From: Bacteroidetes bacterium UBA955 | GTDB taxonomy: Bacteria > Bacteroidota > Bacteroidia > NS11-12g > UBA955 | DNA: 9,548 nucleotides | NCBI GenBank assembly: GCA_002293105.1 | Contig: DBCP01000018.1 | Coordinates: 5,788 to 15,335, forward strand | Direction: 5' to 3' | Translations under genes and position numbers: made by a program | The notes under the pieces: model-generated | What the model was told of the DNA's origin: nothing | Seen by the model: the letters and a program-made list of their open reading frames with translations, nothing else | The model's database searches: none | In this document: piece after piece, positions 1-6,813 of the stretch | Layout: each line of letters starts with the position of its first letter | How positions within the stretch are numbered: position 1 is the first letter of the stretch

Positions 1-813
1 AAAATGTTGCACCTCACGCACATGATCAACCTTACAGGACAGCTTATCCCAGTGGCAGCCATTGCCCGCGAGGCGAAGAAAATCAACCCCAACATATTCG
101 TTGTGGTTGACGCTGCGCACAGTTTGGCCCATACCCCAATGGACATGTCCGAATTGCGAAACGCAGGCATCGACGCCATCGGTGGAAGCCTTCACAAATG
201 GCTCTGCAATCCCATTGGCGCCGGGTTTTTATTCCTAAAACAGCGAAATATTCGTGAAATTTGGCCCCTCATGGGCGATATCAGTGCCGATCGTACCGAC
301 ATCCGCAAATTCGAACACCAGGGAACCCGCCCTATCCAATCGCTACAGACCATACCCAAAGCCATTGAATTTCACCGATTATTGGGAAGTGCCAGCAAAT
401 ACAATCGCCTTACTTACCTCAAATTGCTGTGGATTGGCAACAAACAAGCCTTGGAGAATTTTGGTAAAGGATTTGGCATCCTCAACGACCCCCTCTATCA
501 AGCCAACATGAATGCCGTAACAGACTTGACGAATATGGATTCCTTCAAACTTCAATCGCCATTATTGCCATTCAGTAGAGGCGGAGCAATAGCCACAGCC
601 GCATTGAGCGGATACACCCCCACAGAACTCGCCAATACCTTAATGAACAAATTCGGCATTTTCACAGTGGGCATCGATCATCCTGTCATTCGAGGTGTTC
701 GGGTTACACCGCATCTGAGCAACAGCACCAGCGATTGCATCGCACTAAACAAGGCTTTTACTGCACTCTGTGTGGATTTGATCCCCCATTTGGAACCAGT
801 TAGGAACAAATAA
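1..813 (+). CDS. Class V aminotransferase-fold PLP enzyme (isopenicillin N epimerase-like), 3' part only
   Basis: This is the C-terminal 270 or so residues of a pyridoxal-phosphate enzyme. The reading frame is open back to base 1, so the real start lies outside the window and the Met at base 4 is internal. Counting from that Met, the visible core is THMINLTG (5-12), VDAAHS (35-40, with the Asp that contacts the PLP ring nitrogen and the His), SLHKW (62-66, with K65 as the likely Schiff-base lysine), HQGTRP (105-110), and R233 in RVTPH as a candidate substrate-carboxylate arginine. The HKWLCNPIGAGFLF stretch and the QGTR motif resemble the isopenicillin N epimerase / cysteine desulfurase-like branch. 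The substrate cannot be told: members include epimerases, desulfurases and lyases, and a beta-lactam role is not implied. The gene converges with the membrane-protein gene, with 24 bp between the stops. Family confidence is high; specificity is unknown. Confidence 0.88.
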   Translation, partial: KMLHLTHMINLTGQLIPVAAIAREAKKINPNIFVVVDAAHSLAHTPMDMSELRNAGIDAIGGSLHKWLCNPIGAGFLFLKQRNIREIWPLMGDISADRTDIRKFEHQGTRPIQSLQTIPKAIEFHRLLGSASKYNRLTYLKLLWIGNKQALENFGKGFGILNDPLYQANMNAVTDLTNMDSFKLQSPLLPFSRGGAIATAALSGYTPTELANTLMNKFGIFTVGIDHPVIRGVRVTPHLSNSTSDCIALNKAFTALCVDLIPHLEPVRNK

Positions 814-828
814 TTTTAAAAGAAAATT
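812..828. terminator. Weak AT-rich hairpin between convergent genes
   Basis: AATTTT (812-817) and AAAATT (823-828) can pair around a 5-nt loop in the 24-bp gap between two convergent stop codons. There is no GC-rich stem. It may help bidirectional termination, but an AT stem this short could be chance. Confidence 0.25.
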
Positions 829-837
829 CGCAGTCGC

Positions 838-2415
838 CTAAGGACGCAACTTAGCTCGGACGATCACATCATTGGTGGTATCGGCATCCAACAATCCCGC
901 CGTATAAACGGTTTTATAGTTTTTGAGCGATAGCAACGCAGCGCGATTCATGTTGCCATCCCTGCGGGCGTGAAAATTGTCCCAAAGAATCACCGATCCT
1001 ACCGGAATCCAGTCATGGGCGCCACTGTCTTTGGTATCCACCGACCAAATTGAGAGGGTTTTACTGGCGTTAGGCCATTGATTCACTGGCTTTACATCCA
1101 TCCATTCACCATTGGCCGATATGGGATGTAACTGGGATTCTGCACCCCAAGGATCTAAGTGTTTGAACACATTGATGGCCGGAATTTGATGAACCAAAAT
1201 TTCATCCTTGAAATCAGGCGATTGTTCAATCCAACGCAATGCTTGGGCCACAGGCTTGTCATCATTATTCCCATTATAAATCACATCACAGGATGCCTGC
1301 AACTGCCAAGGATAAGGCAAACCGGCACCCGGAAAAGCCAGCAAAAACATCCCCACAGAAACCAACGCTTTGAGCAAACGATTGAGAAACTGAATTTCCA
1401 CCCGCATCATCAAATCCAAGCTATACATCGATAGCAACGCCATCACCGGAGAAACAGTCACGAACACACGCAACAGCCCATGGGAGCCCATGGCACCCTT
1501 CCACCACAAAATACTGTGTGCCAAAAAGAAAAATCCGAGCAACGGCCACCAAAGCCAAAGTGCAATCTGACTATTCGCAGCGGGGGTCTTACGTTTCAGT
1601 CGCTTCGCAACATATATCAATACCAATACCAAAGAAACCAAACATAATGCCGCTACGATGATTCCCATAATCTCTTTTTGGTGCATCGCGTAATGCCAAA
1701 AACTACCATGTCCGGCTTCAAACCCACCATCAACCTCCTGTCGCACATAGGGATTTTCCGCAAAGAGCCAGTTCCATTTCCCACTAATCAGCGCACCCAC
1801 TATGCCATACAAAAGCACACCAACCACCGACAGTGGCATATATTTCCAGCGATTTCTCAGGGCCAAAAAAAGAAGAATCGCACCCAGAAGAACAAACCCT
1901 TCGCTTCGCACGACTGGTAGAAACGACGCAACAACGGCACCACATTTCCAGCGATTTCCGGCAAACAAATAGCAAATCCAAACAAGTACCAAGGCATTGG
2001 ATGGCTCTGTAAGCACGGAATGTGCATTGGCCAAAACAATGGGCTGCCACGCGAATAAGAAAATGACCATCCATGGGTTTTTGAAGCCCATTTTACGCGC
2101 CGTAAGGTACGATAGCCACGCTGTGGCCAAGATACAAGCATGATTGAGAAATAGCACCGCGCCAATTCCCAACTGGGCGAAAGGCATCGCCAAGGTTGTA
2201 AAGAATGGCTTGCCCCATTGATCAAGCAAAAGTGTGGGGTGTTGCCACGCCCATCGCGCGTAGAGATAGTGATTCCACGAATCTTGTCCGCCTGCTGGAA
2301 TCGACATACTGCTAGACAAATACACATTCACCAAGGTCACCAAAACCATGGCCATGGCTGCCGCACTCGAGTTGCGATTCCATTCAATGCGATACTTGGG
2401 ATGGGATGCCCACAT
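838..2415 (-). CDS. GT-C-like multi-spanning membrane protein, putative glycosyltransferase
   Basis: A 525-residue protein with about ten to twelve hydrophobic segments between residues 20 and 365, followed by a soluble C-terminal region of about 155 residues. It has the layout of GT-C enzymes, which move a sugar from a lipid-linked donor outside the cytoplasmic membrane. In the first external loop GGQDSW (42-47) carries an acidic residue, D45, where the catalytic Asp of GT-C enzymes is expected. LTEP (135-138) and RSEG (170-173) look like the short TE and R-EG signatures found in such proteins. The first Met (2413-2415) is the annotated start. M21 and M23 are alternatives, but the first hydrophobic segment begins near residue 18. 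No Shine-Dalgarno is visible. The T-tract of the upstream gene's terminator ends only about 12 nt before this ATG, so the promoter is unclear. Substrate and acceptor cannot be assigned, and an unrelated membrane family is possible. Confidence 0.72.
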   Translation of the reverse strand: MWASHPKYRIEWNRNSSAAAMAMVLVTLVNVYLSSSMSIPAGGQDSWNHYLYARWAWQHPTLLLDQWGKPFFTTLAMPFAQLGIGAVLFLNHACILATAWLSYLTARKMGFKNPWMVIFLFAWQPIVLANAHSVLTEPSNALVLVWICYLFAGNRWKCGAVVASFLPVVRSEGFVLLGAILLFLALRNRWKYMPLSVVGVLLYGIVGALISGKWNWLFAENPYVRQEVDGGFEAGHGSFWHYAMHQKEIMGIIVAALCLVSLVLVLIYVAKRLKRKTPAANSQIALWLWWPLLGFFFLAHSILWWKGAMGSHGLLRVFVTVSPVMALLSMYSLDLMMRVEIQFLNRLLKALVSVGMFLLAFPGAGLPYPWQLQASCDVIYNGNNDDKPVAQALRWIEQSPDFKDEILVHQIPAINVFKHLDPWGAESQLHPISANGEWMDVKPVNQWPNASKTLSIWSVDTKDSGAHDWIPVGSVILWDNFHARRDGNMNRAALLSLKNYKTVYTAGLLDADTTNDVIVRAKLRP

Positions 2416-2426
2416 GTGGCGAAGTT

Positions 2427-2464
2427 AATAAAAAAAGGGGCGGCAATCTCACGATTGCCGCCCC
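2427..2464 (-). terminator. Rho-independent terminator of leucine dehydrogenase gene
   Basis: The arms GGGGCGGCAAT (2437-2447) and ATTGCCGCCCC (2454-2464) form a perfect 11-bp GC-rich stem with a 6-nt loop. On the minus strand the stem is followed at once by seven T residues (2436-2430). It lies about 38 bp past the leucine dehydrogenase stop. On the plus strand no clean T-run follows, so it should act mainly on minus-strand transcripts. Confidence 0.9.
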
Positions 2465-2474
2465 CTATCTCTTT

Positions 2475-2491
2475 TTCCTCAAACCGAGGAA
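2475..2491 (-). other. Small hairpin just after leucine dehydrogenase stop
   Basis: The minus strand reads TTCCTC-GGTTT-GAGGAA, a 6-bp stem with a 5-nt loop, beginning 10 nt after the stop codon and before the main terminator. It may be an mRNA 3' processing or stability element. The loop and closing pair match the hairpin at the end of the MetH-module gene. Confidence 0.35.
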
Positions 2492-2501
2492 GTAATTTCA
2501 A

Positions 2502-3602
2502 TTAATAGGTGCTGTGAACCAACATCATATCGTGAATGCGCTTTTCGGCATGCAAGATGGCAGCTTGCTGGTTGTTTACATTTTCACGCTCAGATTTCTT
2601 GTAGATTTCCAAGATGGTGTTGTAGATATTCTCAGTTTGAGACATGGCGTTTTCACGAACATATCCGTTGTACTCAGAGTATACGTTAATCAATCCACCG
2701 GCATTGATCACAAAGTCAGGGGCATAAATAATTCCCTTGGCCTTCAATGCATCGCCGTGAATTTTCTCGTCTTCCAATTGGTTGTTGGCAGCACCAGCAA
2801 CAATCGCACACTTCAACTTTGGCAAGGTAGCATCGTTGATGATTCCACCCAAAGCGCAAGGAGCAAAAATATCTACGTCCAAACCAATCATCTCTTCGCC
2901 ACTTACAATGGTAGCACCGAATTGACTAGCCGCAGCTTGCAATGCTGAATCATTGATATCAGCCACATACAACTTCACGCCTTCTTTGTGCAAATATTCC
3001 AACAAGTGCATACCCACTTTTCCGATACCCATTACGGCAGCAGACTTCCCTGATAAGCTATCATTGCCCCAAGCCTGTTTGGCAGAAGCCTTGATACCCA
3101 TGTAAGTACCATAAGCGGTTACTGGCGATGGATCTCCACCCCCACCCATGCTCTCAGGCAAACCCACAACGTGATCGGTTTCCATGTTCACATACTCCAT
3201 GTCGCGGGTAGTAGTTCCCACATCTTCTGCAGTAATGTATTTACCGTTAAGGTTCTCTACGAAGCGACCGAATTTGCGCATCAAGGCCTCAGACTTCATT
3301 TTGGGATCACCAATAATGACTGCTTTCGCTCCGCCCAAATTCAACCCTGCCACCGAGGCTTTGTATGTCATACCGCGCGACAAACGCATCGCATCGCGGA
3401 TGGCGTCCTTCTCGTGGGCATAGTGCCAAAATCGGGTACCTCCTAGGCCTGGGCCCAATACAGTGTTGTGAATGGCAATGATTGCCTTAAGTCCAGTTGC
3501 GTGATCTTGACAAAATACGATTTGTTCGTGATTTGTAGATTCTAGGCCTGCAAATAAATCAAATGATGTTGCAGGCGAATTCTGAGTTTGAACGTCAGCC
3601 AT
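2502..3602 (-). CDS. Leucine (branched-chain amino acid) dehydrogenase, NAD-dependent
   Basis: A 366-residue member of the Glu/Leu/Phe/Val dehydrogenase superfamily, the normal length for leucine dehydrogenase. The family catalyses reversible NAD-dependent deamination of leucine, valine or isoleucine to the 2-oxo acid, feeding catabolism and branched-chain fatty acid primers. Visible signatures are GLGGTR (52-57), MTYK with K81, GLNLGGAK with the catalytic-type K93, AEDVGT with D127, the Rossmann loop GIGKVG (192-197), D215 at the end of the second strand (favouring NAD over NADP), AGAANNQL (269-276) and PDFVINAGGLINV (295-307). The usual GGGK reads GGAK here. The Leu assignment over Phe or Val rests on overall resemblance and length. 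Transcription probably starts from the TAnnTTTG element 10 nt upstream of the ATG, leaving a leader of only a few bases and no Shine-Dalgarno. A strong terminator follows. The gene appears monocistronic. Confidence 0.92.
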   Translation of the reverse strand: MADVQTQNSPATSFDLFAGLESTNHEQIVFCQDHATGLKAIIAIHNTVLGPGLGGTRFWHYAHEKDAIRDAMRLSRGMTYKASVAGLNLGGAKAVIIGDPKMKSEALMRKFGRFVENLNGKYITAEDVGTTTRDMEYVNMETDHVVGLPESMGGGGDPSPVTAYGTYMGIKASAKQAWGNDSLSGKSAAVMGIGKVGMHLLEYLHKEGVKLYVADINDSALQAAASQFGATIVSGEEMIGLDVDIFAPCALGGIINDATLPKLKCAIVAGAANNQLEDEKIHGDALKAKGIIYAPDFVINAGGLINVYSEYNGYVRENAMSQTENIYNTILEIYKKSERENVNNQQAAILHAEKRIHDMMLVHSTY

Positions 3603-3612
3603 GATAATGGTG

Positions 3613-3620
3613 CAAAGATA
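3613..3620 (-). promoter_or_regulatory. Bacteroidota -7 element (TATCTTTG) for leucine dehydrogenase
   Basis: The minus strand reads TATCTTTG, an exact match to TAnnTTTG. Only 10 nt separate it from the ATG, so the mRNA leader should be about 2 to 7 nt. The -33 region is a T-run rather than a clear TTTG. Confidence 0.7.
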
Positions 3621-3633
3621 CGGAGATTTAAGA

Positions 3634-3670
3634 TAAAAAAATCGTTTTTAGAAGTGTCAAACCGACACTT
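3634..3670 (-). terminator. Hairpin plus T-run at end of MetH-module gene
   Basis: The minus strand reads AAGTGTC-GGTTT-GACACTT, a perfect 7-bp stem with a 5-nt loop (3652-3670) that includes the last codons and part of the TGA stop. About 10 nt later comes a run of seven T residues (3641-3635). The gap makes it a weak terminator. The T-run also lies in the upstream part of the leucine dehydrogenase promoter, so a regulatory role there is possible. Confidence 0.45.
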
Positions 3671-4667
3671 GAGCAACTGAAGGAATAGGCCTTGGCGGGT
3701 ATTTTGCAGCGGCTTGAGCGATGGCGCGAATATGATCGGGTGTGGTACCGCAGCAGCCACCCACAATATTCACCCACCCTAGCTTACACCAGTCCTCCAA
3801 AACGGCGGCCATGCCTTCTGGGGTATCATCATACTCACCAAATTCATTGGGCAACCCGGCGTTGGGATAACAACTAATCGGCACCCAAGCTACACGGGCC
3901 ATTTCTTCAATAAACGGACGCATTTGAGGCGCTCCTAACGCACAATTCAAGCCCACACTCATTAGGTTTCCGTGCGATATAGAAATCCAAAAAGCCTCCG
4001 CCGTTTGTCCGCTGAGCGTTCTACCTGAATTATCAGTAATGGTACCGCTTACCATCACGGGGATATCAATGTCGCGCTGTTCTTTCACTGTATTGATGGC
4101 AAACAAGGCAGCTTTACAATTGAGCGTATCGAACACTGTCTCCACCAAAATCAGGTGCACACCGGCATCGAGCAAGGCTTCGGTTTGTTCTGTATAACAG
4201 GTTACGAGTTCATCGAAAGAGACCGCTCTGTACCCGGGGTTATTGACATCGGGCGATAGACTGGCTGTTTTGTTGGTAGGTCCGATAGAACCCGCCACAT
4301 ACCTCGGTTTTGAGGGATCTAGGGCGGTATATTCTGCGGCGGCGGCCAGCGCAAGCGCGGCCGCCGCAGAATTCAATTCTTTCACCAAATCCACCATGTG
4401 GTAATCCAACATCGAAATGGCATTGGCATTGAACGTATTGGTCTCCAAAATATCCGCACCCGCCGCCAAAAATTGCTTGTGAATATCCAAAATAATTTGT
4501 GGCTGAGTCAACACCAACAAGTCGTTATTCCCCTGCAATGGATGCTCAAAATCGGCAAACCGCTCGCCCCGATAATCGGCCTCCGACAATTTGTGTTTTT
4601 GAATCATCGTGCCCATGGCCCCATCGATGATCATGATCCGTTCCTTAAGGTGATCTTGTATATTCAT
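3657..4667 (-). CDS. metH: Methionine synthase homocysteine-binding module, stand-alone (split MetH N-terminal part)
   Basis: A 336-residue zinc-dependent homocysteine S-methyltransferase domain, equal to roughly the first quarter of cobalamin-dependent MetH (about 1,200 residues in full). Visible are DGAMGT (15-20), ETNTFNAN (75-82), GSIGPTN (126-132), [15 protein letters not shown] (208-222), GLNCALG with zinc ligand C242, [13 protein letters not shown] (268-280), and GGCCGTTP with zinc ligands C305 and C306. These match MetH more closely than betaine or S-methylmethionine enzymes. The folate, cobalamin and reactivation domains are missing. The stop is followed directly by the leucine dehydrogenase promoter, so the other part must be encoded elsewhere if this is a split MetH. 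Its ATG overlaps the TGA of the upstream gene (ATGA), with no Shine-Dalgarno, which points to translational coupling. Residues 100-111 form an Ala-rich stretch encoded by a long palindrome. Confidence 0.9.
   Translation of the reverse strand: MNIQDHLKERIMIIDGAMGTMIQKHKLSEADYRGERFADFEHPLQGNNDLLVLTQPQIILDIHKQFLAAGADILETNTFNANAISMLDYHMVDLVKELNSAAAALALAAAAEYTALDPSKPRYVAGSIGPTNKTASLSPDVNNPGYRAVSFDELVTCYTEQTEALLDAGVHLILVETVFDTLNCKAALFAINTVKEQRDIDIPVMVSGTITDNSGRTLSGQTAEAFWISISHGNLMSVGLNCALGAPQMRPFIEEMARVAWVPISCYPNAGLPNEFGEYDDTPEGMAAVLEDWCKLGWVNIVGGCCGTTPDHIRAIAQAAAKYPPRPIPSVAQVSV
4331..4372 (-). repeat. Long inverted repeat inside the MetH-module gene
   Basis: The 13-base arms ATTCTGCGGCGGC (4331-4343) and GCCGCCGCAGAAT (4360-4372) are perfect reverse complements separated by 16 bases. 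The repeat encodes an Ala-rich helix-like stretch ([13 protein letters not shown]). In the mRNA it should form a very stable GC-rich hairpin about 300 nt after the start codon. Confidence 0.75.
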
Positions 4668-5560
4668 TTCGCTATTTCTCGTATTTTTAAGTCCAATATT
4701 TTCGCCATCAAATCCAAAGCGGTTTGGGCCGTCATTCGATTTTCTTTGTCGATACTCTTCTCCAATTCTATGGGATAGCCCGCTTTGGCAACCAACATCA
4801 ATGGAGAAACAGGTAATTCCCCCTTCTTTCCGGGGTAGGCAAATTTCACATAACTACTAACCGCCTGCTCGTTGTTTATCGTAGGAAAATCCAATGATTG
4901 CGACAATCCAAACGCCGGAGCTGATGAGTAAAACACCACCTCTGGCTCATCCTCGTACAATGCCTGTACCGTTGAATTCTGCATCATCGTGTGGGTCTTC
5001 TCTGCAAAAACTTGATCGAATGCGCTTTCCGCCACATGGTAATCACAACGAGAATCACCCGGTTTAAAAATTACCAATGCCTTGTATTTGAAAGCCACAT
5101 ACGCCTTCCCCGATGGAAATTCCGCATAGAAATATCGCCCCTTATCAATTCCGCCTTTCAGCAAATTTCGCTTTTTGAGCGATTTCATGAACGTTTTAAA
5201 CCTCTCTTCAGAAGTAATCGACAAGGCCAAAAATTGTCCTTCCGGCATCCCAAACGACACCACATCTGAATACAAGGCGATACCAGGTTCGCCAGCGTCT
5301 TTCATCCCTTGAAATATGGGCAATGCGGCTACCGTTTTTCTGAGCACATCGATACCTTCAGGGGCCGTTGTTGATGCTGAAAAATCGCCTCGCAACAGTT
5401 TTGTTTGTACATGCAAAAACCACTGCGCCGTTGAAGGCACCACAAGCACCAAGCGGCTACGGGCATTAAAATTGTACCATAGGTAAACACCCACCGAAAT
5501 CACCGTTAAGGCTGTAAGCCCCATGATCGTGAAAGCGATTCTCCGAAATCCTTTGTCCAT
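4664..5560 (-). CDS. Membrane-anchored protein of unknown function, coupled to MetH module
   Basis: A 298-residue protein that I cannot assign to a family with confidence. The start chosen is the ATG at 5558-5560, giving MDKGFRR followed by one hydrophobic segment (about residues 8-29). That looks like a signal anchor with the remaining 270 or so residues outside the cytoplasm. The frame stays open to 5659, but that extension runs into the upstream gene's terminator and encodes an unlikely N-terminus. The soluble part has an alternating strand/helix look, including [14 protein letters not shown] near the anchor, and faintly recalls Bacteroidota DUF3352- or DUF4836-type envelope proteins; this is only an impression. 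It has few Cys and no catalytic motif that I recognise. Its TGA overlaps the ATG of the MetH module, so the two are almost surely one operon. An imperfect -7 element, TTCCTTTG, lies at 5569-5576. Confidence 0.75.
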   Translation of the reverse strand: MDKGFRRIAFTIMGLTALTVISVGVYLWYNFNARSRLVLVVPSTAQWFLHVQTKLLRGDFSASTTAPEGIDVLRKTVAALPIFQGMKDAGEPGIALYSDVVSFGMPEGQFLALSITSEERFKTFMKSLKKRNLLKGGIDKGRYFYAEFPSGKAYVAFKYKALVIFKPGDSRCDYHVAESAFDQVFAEKTHTMMQNSTVQALYEDEPEVVFYSSAPAFGLSQSLDFPTINNEQAVSSYVKFAYPGKKGELPVSPLMLVAKAGYPIELEKSIDKENRMTAQTALDLMAKILDLKIREIAK

Positions 5561-5618
5561 CGCAACTACAAAGGAACAACACAGAAGCCAAATGGCAGAG
5601 GGAATATCACACCTCCCC

Positions 5619-5661
5619 CAAAATAAATTTGGGTGTCTACCAAATTGGCAAACACCCAAAT
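5619..5661 (-). terminator. Rho-independent terminator of the Cys-rich protein gene
   Basis: ATTTGGGTGT (5627-5636) and ACACCCAAAT (5652-5661) form a perfect 10-bp stem with a 15-nt loop, followed on the minus strand by TTTATTTT. It begins 29 bp after the stop of the Cys-rich gene and ends before the next ORF's chosen start, supporting separate transcription of the two. Confidence 0.75.
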
Positions 5662-5690
5662 CAGGTTGTTTCTATTAAAGGGCAAGAAGA

Positions 5691-6119
5691 TTACTTCTTG
5701 CAGCAAGGCTTACCTTCCGCGGCACCAGCGCATGCTTTCTTCACGGGAGCAGCACCAGGGGCAGCGATTGGAGCGGCAACAGCAGATGCTGAAGTAGCAG
5801 CATCACCATGGCCACCACACTTATGCTCAGCAGAAGCACCAGCGCAAGCCGCTTTGGGAGCAGATACAGAAGCAGAAGCCGCTGAACCTTCTTTCTTGCA
5901 ACAAGCCTTTACTTCACCGTTGGCAGCACCCGCTTTGCTACATCCAGCAGCAGCACCTTCTTTTTTGCAGCAGGCTTTGGTTGGAGCCACTGCAGTGGCA
6001 GGAGCCACCTGTGCTACTTCGATGGCAGGTGTATTATTGGCAGTTTCGGCCGCAGTTTGGGCCTGAGAAGCGATTGCAAATCCCGCAATCAACAATCCAA
6101 AAGCAATGATTTTTTTCAT
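5691..6119 (-). CDS. Secreted Cys/Ala-rich protein with CC-K-K repeats, possible metal-binding protein
   Basis: A 142-residue protein of unknown function. Residues 1-20 form a clear Sec signal peptide (MKK, a hydrophobic core, then SQA before the likely cleavage site), so it is exported. The mature part is low in complexity, dominated by Ala, Lys, Pro and Gly, with ten Cys at 50, 51, 60, 73, 74, 92, 101, 130, 139 and 140. The octapeptide KACCKKEG occurs twice exactly (48-55 and 71-78), and the C-terminus ends in the related KPCCKK. HKCGGH (99-104) adds His near a Cys. Clustered Cys pairs with Lys and His suggest binding of soft metals such as copper or zinc, or disulfide cross-linking; this is inference. 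There is no lipobox. The gene has its own exact -7 element and terminator. The antisense frame is also open because of the Ala-rich composition, but only this strand carries a signal peptide and promoter. Confidence 0.82.
   Translation of the reverse strand: MKKIIAFGLLIAGFAIASQAQTAAETANNTPAIEVAQVAPATAVAPTKACCKKEGAAAGCSKAGAANGEVKACCKKEGSAASASVSAPKAACAGASAEHKCGGHGDAATSASAVAAPIAAPGAAPVKKACAGAAEGKPCCKK
5886..5978 (-). repeat. Two direct copies of a 24-bp KACCKKEG-encoding unit
   Basis: The units at 5955-5978 and 5886-5909 encode the same octapeptide in the same frame with several synonymous differences. The protein sequence is therefore conserved beyond the DNA. A shortened third copy, KPCCKK, is at 5694-5711 at the C-terminus. 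Confidence 0.75.
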
Positions 6120-6137
6120 GATTTTTATCGATTAATA

Positions 6138-6145
6138 CAAAGATA
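6138..6145 (-). promoter_or_regulatory. Bacteroidota -7 element (TATCTTTG) for the Cys-rich protein gene
   Basis: The minus strand reads TATCTTTG, an exact TAnnTTTG match, 18 nt before the ATG. It starts 16 bp past the decarboxylase stop. I see no terminator hairpin between the two genes, so some read-through from upstream is possible. The leader is A-rich and lacks a Shine-Dalgarno. Confidence 0.72.
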
Positions 6146-6161
6146 CAAAACAAAATGTAAA

Positions 6162-6812
6162 TTACCACTTGGCAATAACGGTCTCTCCCCCTACAGTTTT
6201 TTGGTCTAATTCCACCAAAATCTCAGCATCCAACGGCAAATACAAATCAATGCGAGAGCCAAACTTGATGAATCCATACTCATCGCCTTTTTCATACGAT
6301 TGTCCGGGCTTTGCATAACACACAATCCTACGGGCCAATGCGCCGGCAATCTGTCGGAATAAGATTTGTTTCCCATTCTCCTCCATCACCACAGTGGTGC
6401 GCTCGTTCTCCGTGCTACTTTTGGGATGCCATGCCACCAAGTACTTTCCAGGAAAATATTTCTGATACAACACCTTACCGGTAACTGGCGCCCTGTTCAC
6501 GTGAACATTCACGGGCGACATGAAAATCGAAACTTGTTTGCGCTGGTCTTTAAAGTACTCTCCTTCTTCAACGTTTTCAATCACCACCACTTTGCCATCG
6601 GCAGGCGCAATAATCAAACCCTCGCCTTTTGGAGTCGTCCTTGAAGGGTTGCGAAAAAACTGCACAACCATGATAAAGAAAAACAGCGACAATCCCAGAA
6701 TAATCTGGGAGACCAAACCTTCGCCCAGCATCCATTGAACACCAAAGTTCAAGATTGCCAAGACCAAAGTGGTTACAAATATGATGGTAAATCCTTCTCT
6801 GTGTAACCTCAT
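6162..6812 (-). CDS. psd: Phosphatidylserine decarboxylase, short pyruvoyl type, proenzyme
   Basis: A 216-residue proenzyme that decarboxylates phosphatidylserine to phosphatidylethanolamine at the cytoplasmic membrane. Two hydrophobic segments (about 8-27 and 33-51) anchor the N-terminus, followed by FFRNPSR (52-58), typical of the short bacterial form of about 215 residues. IAPADG (68-73) with D72 and VHVNR (103-107) with H104 supply the Asp and His thought to drive self-cleavage. FGSRID (184-189) is the processing site: cleavage between G185 and S186 should make a small alpha chain with a pyruvoyl group from S186 and a larger beta chain. All key residues are present. The gene starts 1 nt after the glutamate dehydrogenase stop (TAA-G-ATG), so the two are one transcript. 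A weak purine-rich GAGAGGG lies about 10 nt before the ATG inside the upstream gene. Confidence 0.93.
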   Translation of the reverse strand: MRLHREGFTIIFVTTLVLAILNFGVQWMLGEGLVSQIILGLSLFFFIMVVQFFRNPSRTTPKGEGLIIAPADGKVVVIENVEEGEYFKDQRKQVSIFMSPVNVHVNRAPVTGKVLYQKYFPGKYLVAWHPKSSTENERTTVVMEENGKQILFRQIAGALARRIVCYAKPGQSYEKGDEYGFIKFGSRIDLYLPLDAEILVELDQKTVGGETVIAKW

Positions 6813-6813
6813 C

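Noticed and set aside
4..6. ATG at base 4 as the true start of the aminotransferase
   Set aside because: The conserved PLP-binding core begins almost at once and the large N-terminal part of the fold would be missing. The frame is open to base 1.
3600..3610. Shared ACCATTAT string near the starts of leucine and glutamate dehydrogenase
   Set aside because: An eight-base match at different offsets from the ATG in two leaders is easily chance, and one copy includes part of the start codon.
5561..5659. N-terminal extension of the membrane-anchored protein up to the first possible start
   Set aside because: The extra 33 residues overlap the upstream terminator hairpin and place a Cys- and Trp-rich segment before an otherwise normal signal-anchor start at 5558-5560.
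5629..6066. 145-residue open frame on the plus strand opposite the Cys-rich gene
   Set aside because: It is a by-product of the Ala-rich, GC-rich coding on the other strand. It overlaps that gene's terminator and lacks a promoter, whereas the minus-strand frame has a signal peptide, promoter and terminator.
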